The notes below the pieces were generated by a model that was not told the origin of the DNA, did not search any database, and saw nothing but the letters and a program-made list of their open reading frames with translations. Positions 16,232 through 25,244 of a stretch of DNA of 35,348 nt are shown here, in pieces. Origin of the DNA: Porphyromonadaceae bacterium (GTDB taxonomy: Bacteria > Bacteroidota > Bacteroidia > Bacteroidales > Dysgonomonadaceae). Location: assembly GCA_022840285.1 (NCBI GenBank), contig JALHIE010000053.1, forward strand, positions 1-35,348, read 5' to 3'. Made by a program: the position numbers and the translations under genes. Position 1 is the stretch's first letter; every line of letters begins with the position of its first letter.

Positions 16232-16681
16232 TCAAACATTCCCGAAAGGAATATTTTTTGTTTCACAGACCTCAATCAGTTTAGTCTTTATTCTTTTTAA
16301 GTCGTTGTATTTAAGGTTACCCAGGTCTATCTTGTAGTTGGTGCCGGTAGTAGTCAGTGTCAGGTAGCTTAGCCCGATACCCAGCTGAGTGACCGTTTCC
16401 CACAAGATGGAACCGTTTATGCGTTGTTTGGGTAACTTTATCCGAAATTCATCGTTGTCAATTTCCACAATAAAATCCGATTGCCAAACGGTTACTGTAA
16501 ACACCAACAGTATTGCTAAAGCGGTTCCCGCAACCCCGACATAAAACAGAAAACCAAACTGGCTGTGCAAAGCCTGAAATATGCCGACTCCAACTGCCAG
16601 TGCAAACAGAAATCCCCCCGAAACCAGTGCGGGAATCTTCACTTTTGCCGGTAAACTGTAAACAATTTTTAGGTCTTCCAT
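16232..16681 (-). CDS. Small two-helix membrane protein, function unknown
   Basis: A 149-residue protein with two hydrophobic helices near residues 17-36 and 43-65. A soluble C-terminal domain follows (about 68-149, beta-rich, with DFIVEIDNDEFRIKLP), resembling a bacterial PH-like or band-type domain. No recognised family signature was found. It is convergent with der (17 bp between stops) and divergent from the DUF349 gene. A -7 box lies upstream at 16740-16747. Confidence 0.7.
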   Translation of the reverse strand: MEDLKIVYSLPAKVKIPALVSGGFLFALAVGVGIFQALHSQFGFLFYVGVAGTALAILLVFTVTVWQSDFIVEIDNDEFRIKLPKQRINGSILWETVTQLGIGLSYLTLTTTGTNYKIDLGNLKYNDLKRIKTKLIEVCETKNIPFGNV

Positions 16682-16739
16682 AACAAACGTTTTTTTTTGA
16701 ATTTGATGTTACCTGCTGAATAACAAATCATTCAGTGTG

Positions 16740-16747
16740 CAAAAATA
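16740..16747 (-). promoter_or_regulatory. -7 box for the small membrane protein
   Basis: TATTTTTG on the minus strand matches TAnnTTTG, about 60 nt upstream of the ATG at 16681. Confidence 0.5.
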
Positions 16748-16886
16748 CAATTATTATGCGGTTTTTCTTAAATAAACATCAAAATTTGATGAAATGAGAA
16801 AAAAATTTCGTTAATTTGTATGTAATTTGTAGGATAAGTTATTTCTCGACTATGTTGGTTGAGATTAAAATAGGAAGAGCGAATTG

Positions 16887-19151
16887 ATGAATAGCAACAA
16901 TCTTGAAAATGAGAAACTTCCTGAAAGTATGGAAGGTATGGCTGAAGAAACTACTGACCAACTTCCCCAGGAAGAAAAAGTATCTGAGGAGCCCGTTGAA
17001 ATCCTTTCCGGAGAACCGCTAGAGGCAGAAAAAAAAGTTACGGAACCGGAAGAGGCTGAGACAGAGCCGGTAAAGGATACCGAAGCGGAAGAAGTGCCTG
17101 AGTCGGATCTGAAAACTGAAGAAGCTGTTGCCGGAGAGGAGAGTGAAATCAATTACGATATAGAAACTCCCGAAAACGTAGATACTGAAACTGAAGATAC
17201 GGAGGAAGAAGATGAAAACAACGTTTCGGATGACGATTCAACGGAGTTGTTGGCCGTAGAAGAGATTGTACAGAAACTCCGGGATTTGCTGGCTTCCGAC
17301 CATCCTCAGAGAAGAGAAGTGGATGAGGTGAAAAATCAGTTCTACCGCTCGCTTCGCAACGAAACTGAATCGCAAAAAGCTGCTTTTATCGAGTCGGGAG
17401 GGGAATCCATCGATTTTGTTGTCAACGAATCGGAGATCTATGCCGAAGGTAAGGAGCTGATCCAAAAAATAAAAGAAAAGCGTGCTGCTATTCTTGCCCG
17501 CGAGGATGCGGAAAAAGAGAAGAATGTTGCTAAGAAAATGGCAATTATCGATCAGGTAAGGCACCTTGCCGAAAATCAAAGCCAGGAGGATTTTAACAAA
17601 ACTTACCAGGAATTCCGGTCGCTTCAGCAACAATGGAACGAGATTAAGCTTGTGCCGCAGACTAAGGTGAATGAGCTTTGGAAAGAATATCAACGTCATG
17701 TGGAAAAGTTTTACGACCTGGTACGTATCAACAACGAGTTCCGTGAATACGATTTCAAAAAGAACCTGGAACTGAAAACCGAACTTTGCGAAGCAGCCGA
17801 AAGGCTCGACGAAGAACCGGATGTGGTTTCGGCGTTTCACCAGTTGCAAAATCTTCACCAGGAGTGGCGGGATGTTGGTCCGGTTTCCCGTAAGGATCGC
17901 GAGGAAATCTGGAACAGGTTCAAAGCAGCCTCCACGCTAATCAACAAGAAATATCAAGCTCATTTCGAAAGCCTTAAGGGAAAAGAAGAAGAAAATCTTG
18001 CGGCTAAAACTGCATTGTGCGAAACCCTTGAAGCCATCGACTATTCGAAATTAAACTCCGTTAGGGATTGGAATAACAAGATCAAGGATGTTCTTGATAT
18101 TCAGAAACAGTGGCGTGAGATAGGCTATGTCCCCAAAAAGTGGAACACGAAGATTTACGACCGTTATCGTGCCGCCTGCGACTTCTTTTTCCGCAACAAA
18201 AACGATTTCTACAAATCGATGCACGGCGAAATGGAGGAAAACCTGAAAAAGAAAATTGCCCTGTGTGAACGTGCCGAAGCATTGAAGGATAGTCAGGATT
18301 GGAAAAAAACAACGCAGGAAATGATCTCCATCCAGAAAGAGTGGAAAACGATCGGTATCGTTCCCCGAAAGTATGTTGACAGCACATGGAAACGGTTTAT
18401 TTCCGCATGCGATTATTTCTTTGAACAGAAGAAACTCCACACCTCTACTCAACACGATGAAGAGGCTAAAAACTTTGAAAAGAAAAAAGAGGTAGTAGAA
18501 AAGATCAACAAGTTGGATGCTTCCCTGACTCCTGAGCAAGCATTGCCGCTGTTAAGGGAGCTTATGGATGAGTGGTACGGGATCGGACACGTGCCGTTCA
18601 AGGTCAAGGACAGGGCTTACAAAGAGTTCTATGATGCAACAGAAGCTCAGTTTGACAGGTTGAACATTGACAAGACCGACAGGAAACTGGACAGCTTTAA
18701 GTCGAATATCTCCGATATAGCCAGATCGGATAATGCCAAAGGCCAGTTGCTGCGCGAACGCGAAAGGCTGATGCGCCAGTACGAGCGTATGAAAACGGAA
18801 TTACAGACGTACGAAAACAACATCGGCTTCTTATCGGTCTCGTCGAAAAAAGGCAATAACCTGGTGGACGACATGAACCAGAAGATGAAAAAGATAAAAT
18901 CAGAACTCGATCTGCTGGTGAAAAAAATTGCAGCGAAACGATTCGCCACACCACTCCTGTTTCGTTGGGCGATCCGTTTATCATGCTGCATCAAGGCGTA
19001 TATTACGCTTACGGCACTCAGGCTGAAGATGGAATTGAAGTATACACATCAGACAATCTTGAAGAGTGGAAAAAGGCTCCGGCTCTCGCCTTGCACAAGG
19101 ATAACTCTTTTGGTGAGAAATGGTTTTGGGCGCCTGAAGTATATTCCGTAA
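16887..19151 (+). CDS. DUF349 repeat protein with a foreign out-of-frame C-terminus
   Basis: A cytosolic, coiled-coil-rich protein. The ATG at 16887 has a purine-rich stretch (AGGAAGAG) just upstream. The first ~120 residues are extremely acidic (many E and D). About five DUF349 repeats follow, each with a W-x(n)-G-x-V/I-P signature: QQWNEIKLVP, EWRDVGPVS, QWREIGYVP, EWKTIGIVP and EWYGIGHVP. A final coiled coil ends in SELDLLVKKI near 18927. After that point the frame reads about 74 residues of unrelated sequence, the wrong frame of a GH43 gene. The native stop, the intergenic region and the GH43 start seem to be deleted. The DUF349 function is unknown. The natural protein would be about 680-690 residues. 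Confidence 0.8.
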   Translation: MNSNNLENEKLPESMEGMAEETTDQLPQEEKVSEEPVEILSGEPLEAEKKVTEPEEAETEPVKDTEAEEVPESDLKTEEAVAGEESEINYDIETPENVDTETEDTEEEDENNVSDDDSTELLAVEEIVQKLRDLLASDHPQRREVDEVKNQFYRSLRNETESQKAAFIESGGESIDFVVNESEIYAEGKELIQKIKEKRAAILAREDAEKEKNVAKKMAIIDQVRHLAENQSQEDFNKTYQEFRSLQQQWNEIKLVPQTKVNELWKEYQRHVEKFYDLVRINNEFREYDFKKNLELKTELCEAAERLDEEPDVVSAFHQLQNLHQEWRDVGPVSRKDREEIWNRFKAASTLINKKYQAHFESLKGKEEENLAAKTALCETLEAIDYSKLNSVRDWNNKIKDVLDIQKQWREIGYVPKKWNTKIYDRYRAACDFFFRNKNDFYKSMHGEMEENLKKKIALCERAEALKDSQDWKKTTQEMISIQKEWKTIGIVPRKYVDSTWKRFISACDYFFEQKKLHTSTQHDEEAKNFEKKKEVVEKINKLDASLTPEQALPLLRELMDEWYGIGHVPFKVKDRAYKEFYDATEAQFDRLNIDKTDRKLDSFKSNISDIARSDNAKGQLLRERERLMRQYERMKTELQTYENNIGFLSVSSKKGNNLVDDMNQKMKKIKSELDLLVKKIAAKRFATPLLFRWAIRLSCCIKAYITLTALRLKMELKYTHQTILKSGKRLRLSPCTRITLLVRNGFGRLKYIP

Positions 19152-19779
19152 ACGGAAAGTTTTACATGTATTATACGGCAGAAGAACATATGTGTGCGGC
19201 AACTTCTGATTCTCCGCTGGGTCCGTTTATCCAAGAGGTAAAAAAACCGATGCTGGAAGGTGAAAAGACAATTGATAATTCTCTGTTTATCGATGATGAC
19301 GGAACTCCTTACCTTTTCTTCGATCGGTTTAATGACGGGCTAAATATCTGGGTCGCGGAACTGGAAAAAGATCTCATAACCCTCAAAAAGCAAACGTTGC
19401 ATCCGTGCATTCATGTATCTCAAGAATGGGAAAAAGTATGGCCCAGGGTAAATGAAGGTGCTTTCGTAACAAAACATAACGGCCGTTCTATGGCGTTGGG
19501 TGCGCTACCGCCACGGATATCATGGGTGAATGGACAAAGTATCCGGATAATCCCCTGCTGCAGAAACCCGGTAATCTGATCGGTGTAGGGCATAGCGCAT
19601 TATTCCGGGATAAAAAGAGGAATCTGCGAATAGTTTTTCATGCACATCATGACGATAAAAATATACATCCGCGAAAGATGTATATCGGAAAAGTAGAATT
19701 CAAACAAGAAGGGGAGGTGGATAAACTCTATATTTCCCAAGAATACCTGATACCGAAATTAGCCGTTTCCAAGTATTGA
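18929..19779 (+). pseudogene. GH43-family glycosidase, 5'-truncated and frameshifted
   Basis: A five-bladed beta-propeller GH43 enzyme, probably for arabinose or xylose side chains, that lacks its signal peptide and start. Reading begins at about CSETIRHTTPVS, immediately after DUF349 sequence. The first frame gives the catalytic-base region SLGDPFIML, then FWAPEVY, DNSLFIDDDGTPYLFF (pKa-modulating Asp) and the acid region VNEGAFVTKHNG. At about 19482 the frame shifts and continues with FYGVGCATATDIMGEW and GVGHSALFRD to a TGA at 19779. Relatives have about 13 residues between HNG and SPFYG, so roughly 40 nt are missing. Confidence 0.85.
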
Positions 19780-19811
19780 ATCCGTTAGACATCGTTTACT
19801 CCCTGGAGTCC

Positions 19812-19842
19812 TTTGTTATTCTTTCTAAAATAACTATTTTCG
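19812..19842 (+). promoter_or_regulatory. Promoter of the GH2 gene
   Basis: TTTG at 19812-19815 and TATTTTCG at 19835-19842 (7 of 8 consensus bases) are separated by exactly 19 nt, the Bacteroidota -33/-7 arrangement. They lie 38 nt upstream of the ATG at 19880. Confidence 0.6.
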
Positions 19843-19879
19843 TGGAATAAAAATATTAATTCATTAAAATAATATCAGC

Positions 19880-21657
19880 ATGAAATCAAAGTTAGTCGTA
19901 TTCATTTTGCTTGCGCGGGAGACAGGCTTAAAACCCGTTGGGCTTCACAGATTGATGTGGACAACGTATTGCCGGAATACCCCCGGCCCATCATGGAGCG
20001 CTCCCAATGGGAGAACCTCAATGGATTGTGGGATTATGCCATTTTACCGGTCGGTAAACAAACCCCGACTTCTTTCGATGGAAAAATCCTTGTTCCGTTT
20101 GCTGTTGAATCGAGTTTGTCGGGCGTGCAGAAAAGATTAGGAAGCGAGAACGAGCTCTGGTATCAACGGGAGTTCACCGTTCCTTCCAACTGGAAAAACA
20201 ACAGGATCCTGCTTCATTTTGGAGCTGTAGACTGGAAAGCCGATGTCTGGGTAAACGACGTTAAGGTAGGACAACACACCGGCGGATACGCTCCGTTCTC
20301 ATTTGACGTAACACCCGCTTTGAAAAGCGGAGCGAACAAAATGATCGTGAAAGTATGGGACGGAACCGACCAGGGATACCAGCCCCGGGGAAAACAGGTA
20401 AATAATCCGCACGGTATATGGTATACTCCGGTAAGCGGCATCTGGCAAACCGTATGGATGGAACCTGTTCCGGAGAAGTACATTGAAAATGTAAAGATTA
20501 CACCGGACATCGATAAGAACATCATAAATGTTGAAGCGTTTATCAATCAACCAGCTTCTTCCGATAGGATCGAAGTGAAAGTGATGGAGGGTTCCCGTGT
20601 TGTGGCTACCGGACAGTCTATCAACAACCAGCCGGTTGAAGTGTCCATGCCGACGAATCCCCGGTTATGGTCGCCTAATGATCCTTTCTTGTATGATTTG
20701 GAAGTAACTGTGTTTAACGGTTCGAAACAGCTGGACAAGGTGAAAAGCTACACAGCCATGCGCAAATATTCAACCAAGCGCGATGACAAAGGAATTGTCC
20801 GCTTACAACTGAATAATAAAGATCTGTTCCAGTTCGGCCCGCTCGATCAGGGATGGTGGCCCGACGGACTGTACACGGCTCCTTCTGACGAAGCGCTTAA
20901 ATACGACATTGCGAAGACCAAAGATTTCGGGTTCAACATGATCCGCAAACACGTGAAGGTAGAGCCAGCCCGCTGGTATATGCACTGCGACCAGCTTGGC
21001 ATCATTGTGTGGCAAGACATGCCTAACGGTGACAAAAGCCCCGAGTGGCAAATGCGCGAATATTTCACCGGTGCGGAAAGATTGCGTTCACCGGAGTCGG
21101 AAGCCAACTATCGCAAAGAATGGAAAGAAATCATGGATTATTTGTATTCATACCCTTCAATCGGCATTTGGGTCCCGTTCAACGAAGCCTGGGGACAATT
21201 TAAAACGCAAGAAATTGTGGAATGGACCAAGCAGTATGATCCGTCCCGTTTGGTAAATCCGGCCAGTGGAGGGAACCATTATCACCTAGGAGACATGCTT
21301 GACCTACACAATTATCCGCAGCCGGAAATGTATTTGTACGACGGACAGCGGGCAACTGTTCTTGGCGAATACGGTGGAATCGGTTGGGCAAACAAGGAAC
21401 ACCTCTGGGAACCCGACCGCAACTGGGGATATGTACAGTTCAACAGTTCCAATGAAGTGACCAACGAGTACATCAAATATGCTGAACGGCTGAAACAAAT
21501 GATCCGTCAGGGATTTTCCGCTGCTGTATACACCCAGACAACCGATGTGGAAGTGGAAGTGAACGGGTTGATGACTTACGACAGGGCCGTTGTGAAAATC
21601 GACGAAGGCCGGGTGCGGAAAGTAAATCAGGAAATATGCGATATCCTTTCCGATTGA
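19880..21657 (+). pseudogene. GH2-family glycosidase, frameshifted within the signal peptide
   Basis: The gene starts with the first part of a signal peptide (MKSKLVVFILLA) at 19880, then loses frame near 19910. In the next frame the mature protein begins AGDRLKTRWASQIDVDN and runs intact to 21657. It has the GH2 sugar-binding domain (RPIMERSQWENLNGLWDY, YQREFTVP, VDWKADVWVND), an immunoglobulin-like domain, and a TIM barrel. The acid/base Glu is in FNEAWG (codon at 21184) and the nucleophile Glu in GEYGG (codon at 21367). The likely activity is beta-galactosidase-like. A GTG at 19957 could start a cytosolic version, but without export. Missing signal-peptide codons explain the break. Confidence 0.85.
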
Positions 21658-21716
21658 TATTTATATGTTTAGTTGTAAATTTTCGGGATGCATCGCATGA
21701 TGATAGTTTCCTTTAG

Positions 21717-21761
21717 TTAAAATTAGAAGAACCGGTATTTTTCCGGTTCTTCTAATTTTAA
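21717..21761. terminator. Bidirectional terminator between GH2 and the sigma fragment
   Basis: A perfect 19-bp inverted repeat (21717-21735 and 21743-21761; core AGAAGAACCGG/CCGGTTCTTCT) around loop TATTTTT. The outer stem is A/T-rich on both sides, so it can serve both directions. It overlaps the stop codon of the sigma-factor fragment. Confidence 0.85.
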
Positions 21762-22030
21762 GCATTTATCGAGTATATATCCGTGACCAGTTTCATGCCT
21801 TTGTTATTTACGTTGAGGAACTTCTTTTTGTCGATAAGTATCTTGCAAAATACGTCGTGTACGGCATCCCGGCAAGTGTCTTCATCAAAACCCAAACTTA
21901 CCCCGTATGATAAAAGATCATTGACATAGAAGTTGTAGATAAATGAAAAAGCATCGTACCCGTCCTTGTTGGCTAAAAATTCCTTCCAACAATTATCAAT
22001 CACAATATGCTTATTCTTCGTGATGAGCAA
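21758..22030 (-). pseudogene. Sigma-70 (ECF-type) factor fragment, region 2 only
   Basis: About 90 codons, apparently from a TTG at 22030. IDNCWKEFLANKDGYDAFSF, SYGVSLGFDEDTCRDAVHDV and FCKILIDKKKF match region 2 of Bacteroidota ECF-like sigma factors. Sequence similarity stops after LNVNN, followed by a 14-residue unrelated tail and a TAA inside the terminator stem. Region 4 (the -35-binding helix-turn-helix) is absent, so it should not work as a sigma factor. Loss of the 3' part fits the other deletions in this window. Confidence 0.7.
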
Positions 22031-22152
22031 GAAACATTAAGACAAAATTAAACAATTAATTTTATATATTTACTTTTTTTATTTATTAAGCTTTTTAGGC
22101 AGGATAAGCATTGGATAAGTGTAAAATTTTCGTTTTTACAAATCTCTTTTTA

Positions 22153-22160
22153 TACATTTG
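22153..22160 (+). promoter_or_regulatory. -7 box for the GH43-galM-NIPSNAP genes
   Basis: TACATTTG fits TAnnTTTG and lies 16 nt before the ATG at 22177. It also argues against the upstream in-frame start at 22111. Confidence 0.45.
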
Positions 22161-22176
22161 TAAAAAAAACAGTTTT

Positions 22177-23172
22177 ATGTTTCATCCTATTGAACTATTC
22201 CTGCTTTTGCTTCTAATTTCGTGTAAAGCCAATGGTGCCGTAATGTTAAATTCGCTGGAAAGCAACACCTACAAAAACCCGGTAATTAATTACAGTCTTC
22301 CCGATCCGACAGTGATCCAGGCGAACGACGGGTATTTCTACCTTTACGCAACCGAAGATATCCGGAATACGCCCATCTATCGCTCGCAAGATTTAGTGAA
22401 CTGGAAATTTGTTGGCACTGCATTTACCGATGCAACCCGTCCGACATTTGAACCGAAAGGCGGTTTGTGGGCACCCGATATCAATTACATTAATGGAAAG
22501 TATGTGTTGTACTATTCCATGTCGGTATGGGGTGGAGAATGGACCTGCGGGATAGGCGTGGCTACTGCTGATAAACCCCAGGGACCTTTTACCGATCGCG
22601 GCAAACTGTTTCGTAGCAATGAGATTGGTGTGAAAAACTCCATCGATCCGTTCTATGTGGAAGAATCAGGAAAGAAATACCTGTTCTGGGGCAGCTTCCG
22701 GGGCATCTACGCCATCGAACTTTCTGACGACGGGCTTAGCGTGAAACCGGGTGCCGAAAAGCAACGAATTGCCGGCACAGCTTACGAAGGGATATATATA
22801 CACAAACGAAACGGGTTTTATTACCTGTTTGCCTCTGTCGGATCCTGCTGTGAAGGGCTTAAAAGCACCTATACAACCGTAGTGGGCCGTTCCGATAATC
22901 TTTTTGGCCCTTATGGCGATAAGCAAGGTCGGCCCATGATGGAGAACCAACACGAGGTGTTAATTCAGAAGAATCACAAATTCGTGGGCACGGGACACAA
23001 CTCGGAGATCGTGAAGGACCAGAAAGACCAGGATTGGGTGTTTTATCACGCCGTCTCGGTGGATAACCCCAAAGGAAGAGTGCTGATGATGGACAAGGTC
23101 AGCTGGGAGAACGGCTGGCCGGTAGTGAAAGGGAAAAGTCCATCGTTGGAATCTGATAAGCCTGTCCTCTAA
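22177..23172 (+). CDS. GH43-family lipoprotein, arabinanase/arabinofuranosidase-like
   Basis: A 331-residue exported five-bladed propeller glycosidase, predicted to cut alpha-arabinan or related side chains. The ATG at 22177 gives a lipoprotein signal with lipobox LISC. The catalytic motifs are complete: LPDPTVI (base Asp), LWAPDINYINGKY, NSIDPFYVEESGKKYLFW (modulating Asp), and YEGIYIHKRNGFYYLF (acid Glu). The GTGHN motif near the C-terminus is typical of GH43 arabinanases. It is the only intact GH43 of three in the window. It is followed by galM and a NIPSNAP gene, a set consistent with arabinose/galactose-rich pectin side chains. Confidence 0.9.
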   Translation: MFHPIELFLLLLLISCKANGAVMLNSLESNTYKNPVINYSLPDPTVIQANDGYFYLYATEDIRNTPIYRSQDLVNWKFVGTAFTDATRPTFEPKGGLWAPDINYINGKYVLYYSMSVWGGEWTCGIGVATADKPQGPFTDRGKLFRSNEIGVKNSIDPFYVEESGKKYLFWGSFRGIYAIELSDDGLSVKPGAEKQRIAGTAYEGIYIHKRNGFYYLFASVGSCCEGLKSTYTTVVGRSDNLFGPYGDKQGRPMMENQHEVLIQKNHKFVGTGHNSEIVKDQKDQDWVFYHAVSVDNPKGRVLMMDKVSWENGWPVVKGKSPSLESDKPVL

Positions 23173-23264
23173 ATATTATCACTGATTGCACGCAGCATTG
23201 AATTAATTCTTAATTTTGTTTTTAAATAACAAATCACTAAACTTAATTTTTAACTACAGAAAAG

Positions 23265-24416
23265 ATGAAACTGAACAAATTAACGGGATTGCTGGCGCTG
23301 ATCGCTGTCGTTGCCTGTACGTCCAACCCAAAGGAAACCCCTGAAGAACCCTTAACGTTATCGGGGTTAAGAAGAAGTCAATTTCAATCGTTAGTAAACG
23401 GCGATTCAACCGATTTGTTTGTGTTGAAAAATGCCAACGGGATGGAAGTTACCGTGACGAATTACGGAGGACGTATCGTATCGGTAATGGTCCCGGACAA
23501 GACCGGGACCCTGCAGGATGTTGTTCTCGGATTTGACTCTATTCAGGGTTATACAAGCGTATCCAACAATTTGGGAGCAACCATCGGCCGCTACGGGAAC
23601 CGCATTGCCAACGGAAAAATAAAGGTCGCCGGTGTAGAATATCGGCTTCCGCAAAACAATTACGGTCATACATTGCACGGTGGTCCCGAAGGTTACGACA
23701 CAAAGGTTTTTAAGGCAATCCAACCCGACAGCCAGACGGTTGCGCTGGCTTATCTTTCAAAGGACGGTGAAGCCGGATTTCCCGGAAACCTGAACGTGAA
23801 AATTACCATGAGCCTGACGAACGATAATGCCGTCGATATTCAATACGAGGCGGAGACCGACAAGGAAACCGTTGTGAATTTAACGAATCATTCTTACTTC
23901 AACTTGAGCGGAGACCCCAACAACACGATTTTGGATCATCTTCTGACAATCTATGCCGGTGAGTATACCCCGGTGGATGACACATTCATGACCACCGGAA
24001 AAATTGATCCGGTGAAAGGCACGCCCATGGATTTCACGGTTGCCACACCCATCGGACAACGCATTGAGGATACCACTTTCGTTCAATTGAAAAACGGCAA
24101 AGGCTATGACCACAACTGGGTGCTGAACGCAAAAGGTGATATCTCCCAGGTGGCTGCCACGGTAGTGTCTCCCGTTACGGGAATTCAACTGGATGTCTAT
24201 ACATCGGAACCGGGGCTGCAGGTTTACGCCGGGAATTTTCTCAATGGCACCATGACCGGGAAAAGAGGAATCGTCTATAACAAACGCAGCGCCGTTTGCC
24301 TGGAATCGCAAAAATATCCCGATTCACCCAATAAACCCGATTGGCCATCCCCTTACCTGAAACCGGGGGAAAAATACACGAGCCGCTGCATCTACAAGTT
24401 TTCGGTGAAACCATAG
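23265..24416 (+). CDS. galM: Aldose 1-epimerase (mutarotase), lipoprotein
   Basis: Interconverts alpha and beta anomers of sugars such as galactose or arabinose. It has 383 residues, with a lipoprotein signal (LIAVVACTSN, lipobox AVAC) that places it at the membrane rather than in the cytosol. Family motifs are present: NYGGRIVSV, GRYGNRIANG, LHGGPEGYD, the catalytic His in NLTNHSYFNLSG, and the catalytic Glu in CLESQKYPDSPN. It sits 92 bp downstream of the GH43 lipoprotein gene, so the pair probably releases and mutarotates sugars outside the cytoplasm. Confidence 0.95.
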   Translation: MKLNKLTGLLALIAVVACTSNPKETPEEPLTLSGLRRSQFQSLVNGDSTDLFVLKNANGMEVTVTNYGGRIVSVMVPDKTGTLQDVVLGFDSIQGYTSVSNNLGATIGRYGNRIANGKIKVAGVEYRLPQNNYGHTLHGGPEGYDTKVFKAIQPDSQTVALAYLSKDGEAGFPGNLNVKITMSLTNDNAVDIQYEAETDKETVVNLTNHSYFNLSGDPNNTILDHLLTIYAGEYTPVDDTFMTTGKIDPVKGTPMDFTVATPIGQRIEDTTFVQLKNGKGYDHNWVLNAKGDISQVAATVVSPVTGIQLDVYTSEPGLQVYAGNFLNGTMTGKRGIVYNKRSAVCLESQKYPDSPNKPDWPSPYLKPGEKYTSRCIYKFSVKP

Positions 24417-24455
24417 TACAACAATTTACAAAAAATATTAATCCAACCGTATCCA

Positions 24456-25244
24456 ATGAAAACAAGACTTTTTCTTCCGTTATTCGCCGTGCTGTTTATG
24501 GCTCCCCAACTAATTTGGTCGCAACAAAAAAAACAAAAACGTGAATTTTACCAACTTACGGTTTATCATTACAGTACATTCGAGCAGGAAAAAGTTCTCG
24601 ATAATTACTTGAAAGAGGCATTGGTCCCTGCCTTGCACAAAATGGAAATTAAATCCGTCGGCGTATTTAAAGCAATAGCAAACGATACCTCCGCAAATAA
24701 AACGCTTTATCTTTTTGTCCCGTTAAAATCGTTGAATACGGTGGATGAGATCAACACGCGGTTAATGAAAGACGATAAATTTAATGCGAATAACAAAGAG
24801 TATGCGGACGTTCCTTACAATAAGCCAGCATACAACCGGATGGAAACCATACTTTTAAAAGCTTTTCCACTGGCGCCCGCAATGAAACTTCCAAACCTGA
24901 AATCAGCAAAAAGCCAACGGGTATATGAGTTACGCAGTTACGAGAGCGCCAGTGAAAAGATTTTCCGGAACAAAGTACACATGTTTAACGAGGGCGGAGA
25001 AATGGAAATATTCACCCGGCTTGATTTCAACCCCGTATTTTATAGCGAGGTGGTCGCAGGAGGAAAAATGCCCAACCTGATGTATATGACAACGTTTGAA
25101 AATAAGGAAGACAGGGATGCACACTGGGATGCCTTTCGTGTAGACCCTGCCTGGAAACAGTTATCTTCTCTGCCCGAATATAAAAACAACGTTTCACACA
25201 GCGACATCACTTTTTTGCGTCCGGCAGATTATTCCGATTTTTGA
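24456..25244 (+). CDS. Exported NIPSNAP-family protein
   Basis: A 262-residue protein with a signal peptide (MKTRLFLPLFAVLFMAPQLIWSQ). Two ferredoxin-like alpha/beta-barrel NIPSNAP repeats follow. The second begins with the classic YELRSYES and contains NLMYMTTFENKEDRDAHWDA. The first begins FYQLTVYHYSTFEQEK. The biochemical role of bacterial exported NIPSNAP proteins is not established. It lies 39 bp after galM and is probably co-transcribed. Its stop codon overlaps the 3' end of the convergent nth gene by 16 bp. Confidence 0.85.
   Translation: MKTRLFLPLFAVLFMAPQLIWSQQKKQKREFYQLTVYHYSTFEQEKVLDNYLKEALVPALHKMEIKSVGVFKAIANDTSANKTLYLFVPLKSLNTVDEINTRLMKDDKFNANNKEYADVPYNKPAYNRMETILLKAFPLAPAMKLPNLKSAKSQRVYELRSYESASEKIFRNKVHMFNEGGEMEIFTRLDFNPVFYSEVVAGGKMPNLMYMTTFENKEDRDAHWDAFRVDPAWKQLSSLPEYKNNVSHSDITFLRPADYSDF

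Noticed and set aside
3780..24416. A polysaccharide utilisation locus
   Set aside because: Several glycosidases are present, but no SusC/SusD pair, hybrid two-component sensor or anti-sigma gene is seen.
25229..25244. 16-bp NIPSNAP/nth convergent overlap as another deletion scar
   Set aside because: Both C-termini look natural for their families, so a deletion is not needed to explain it.
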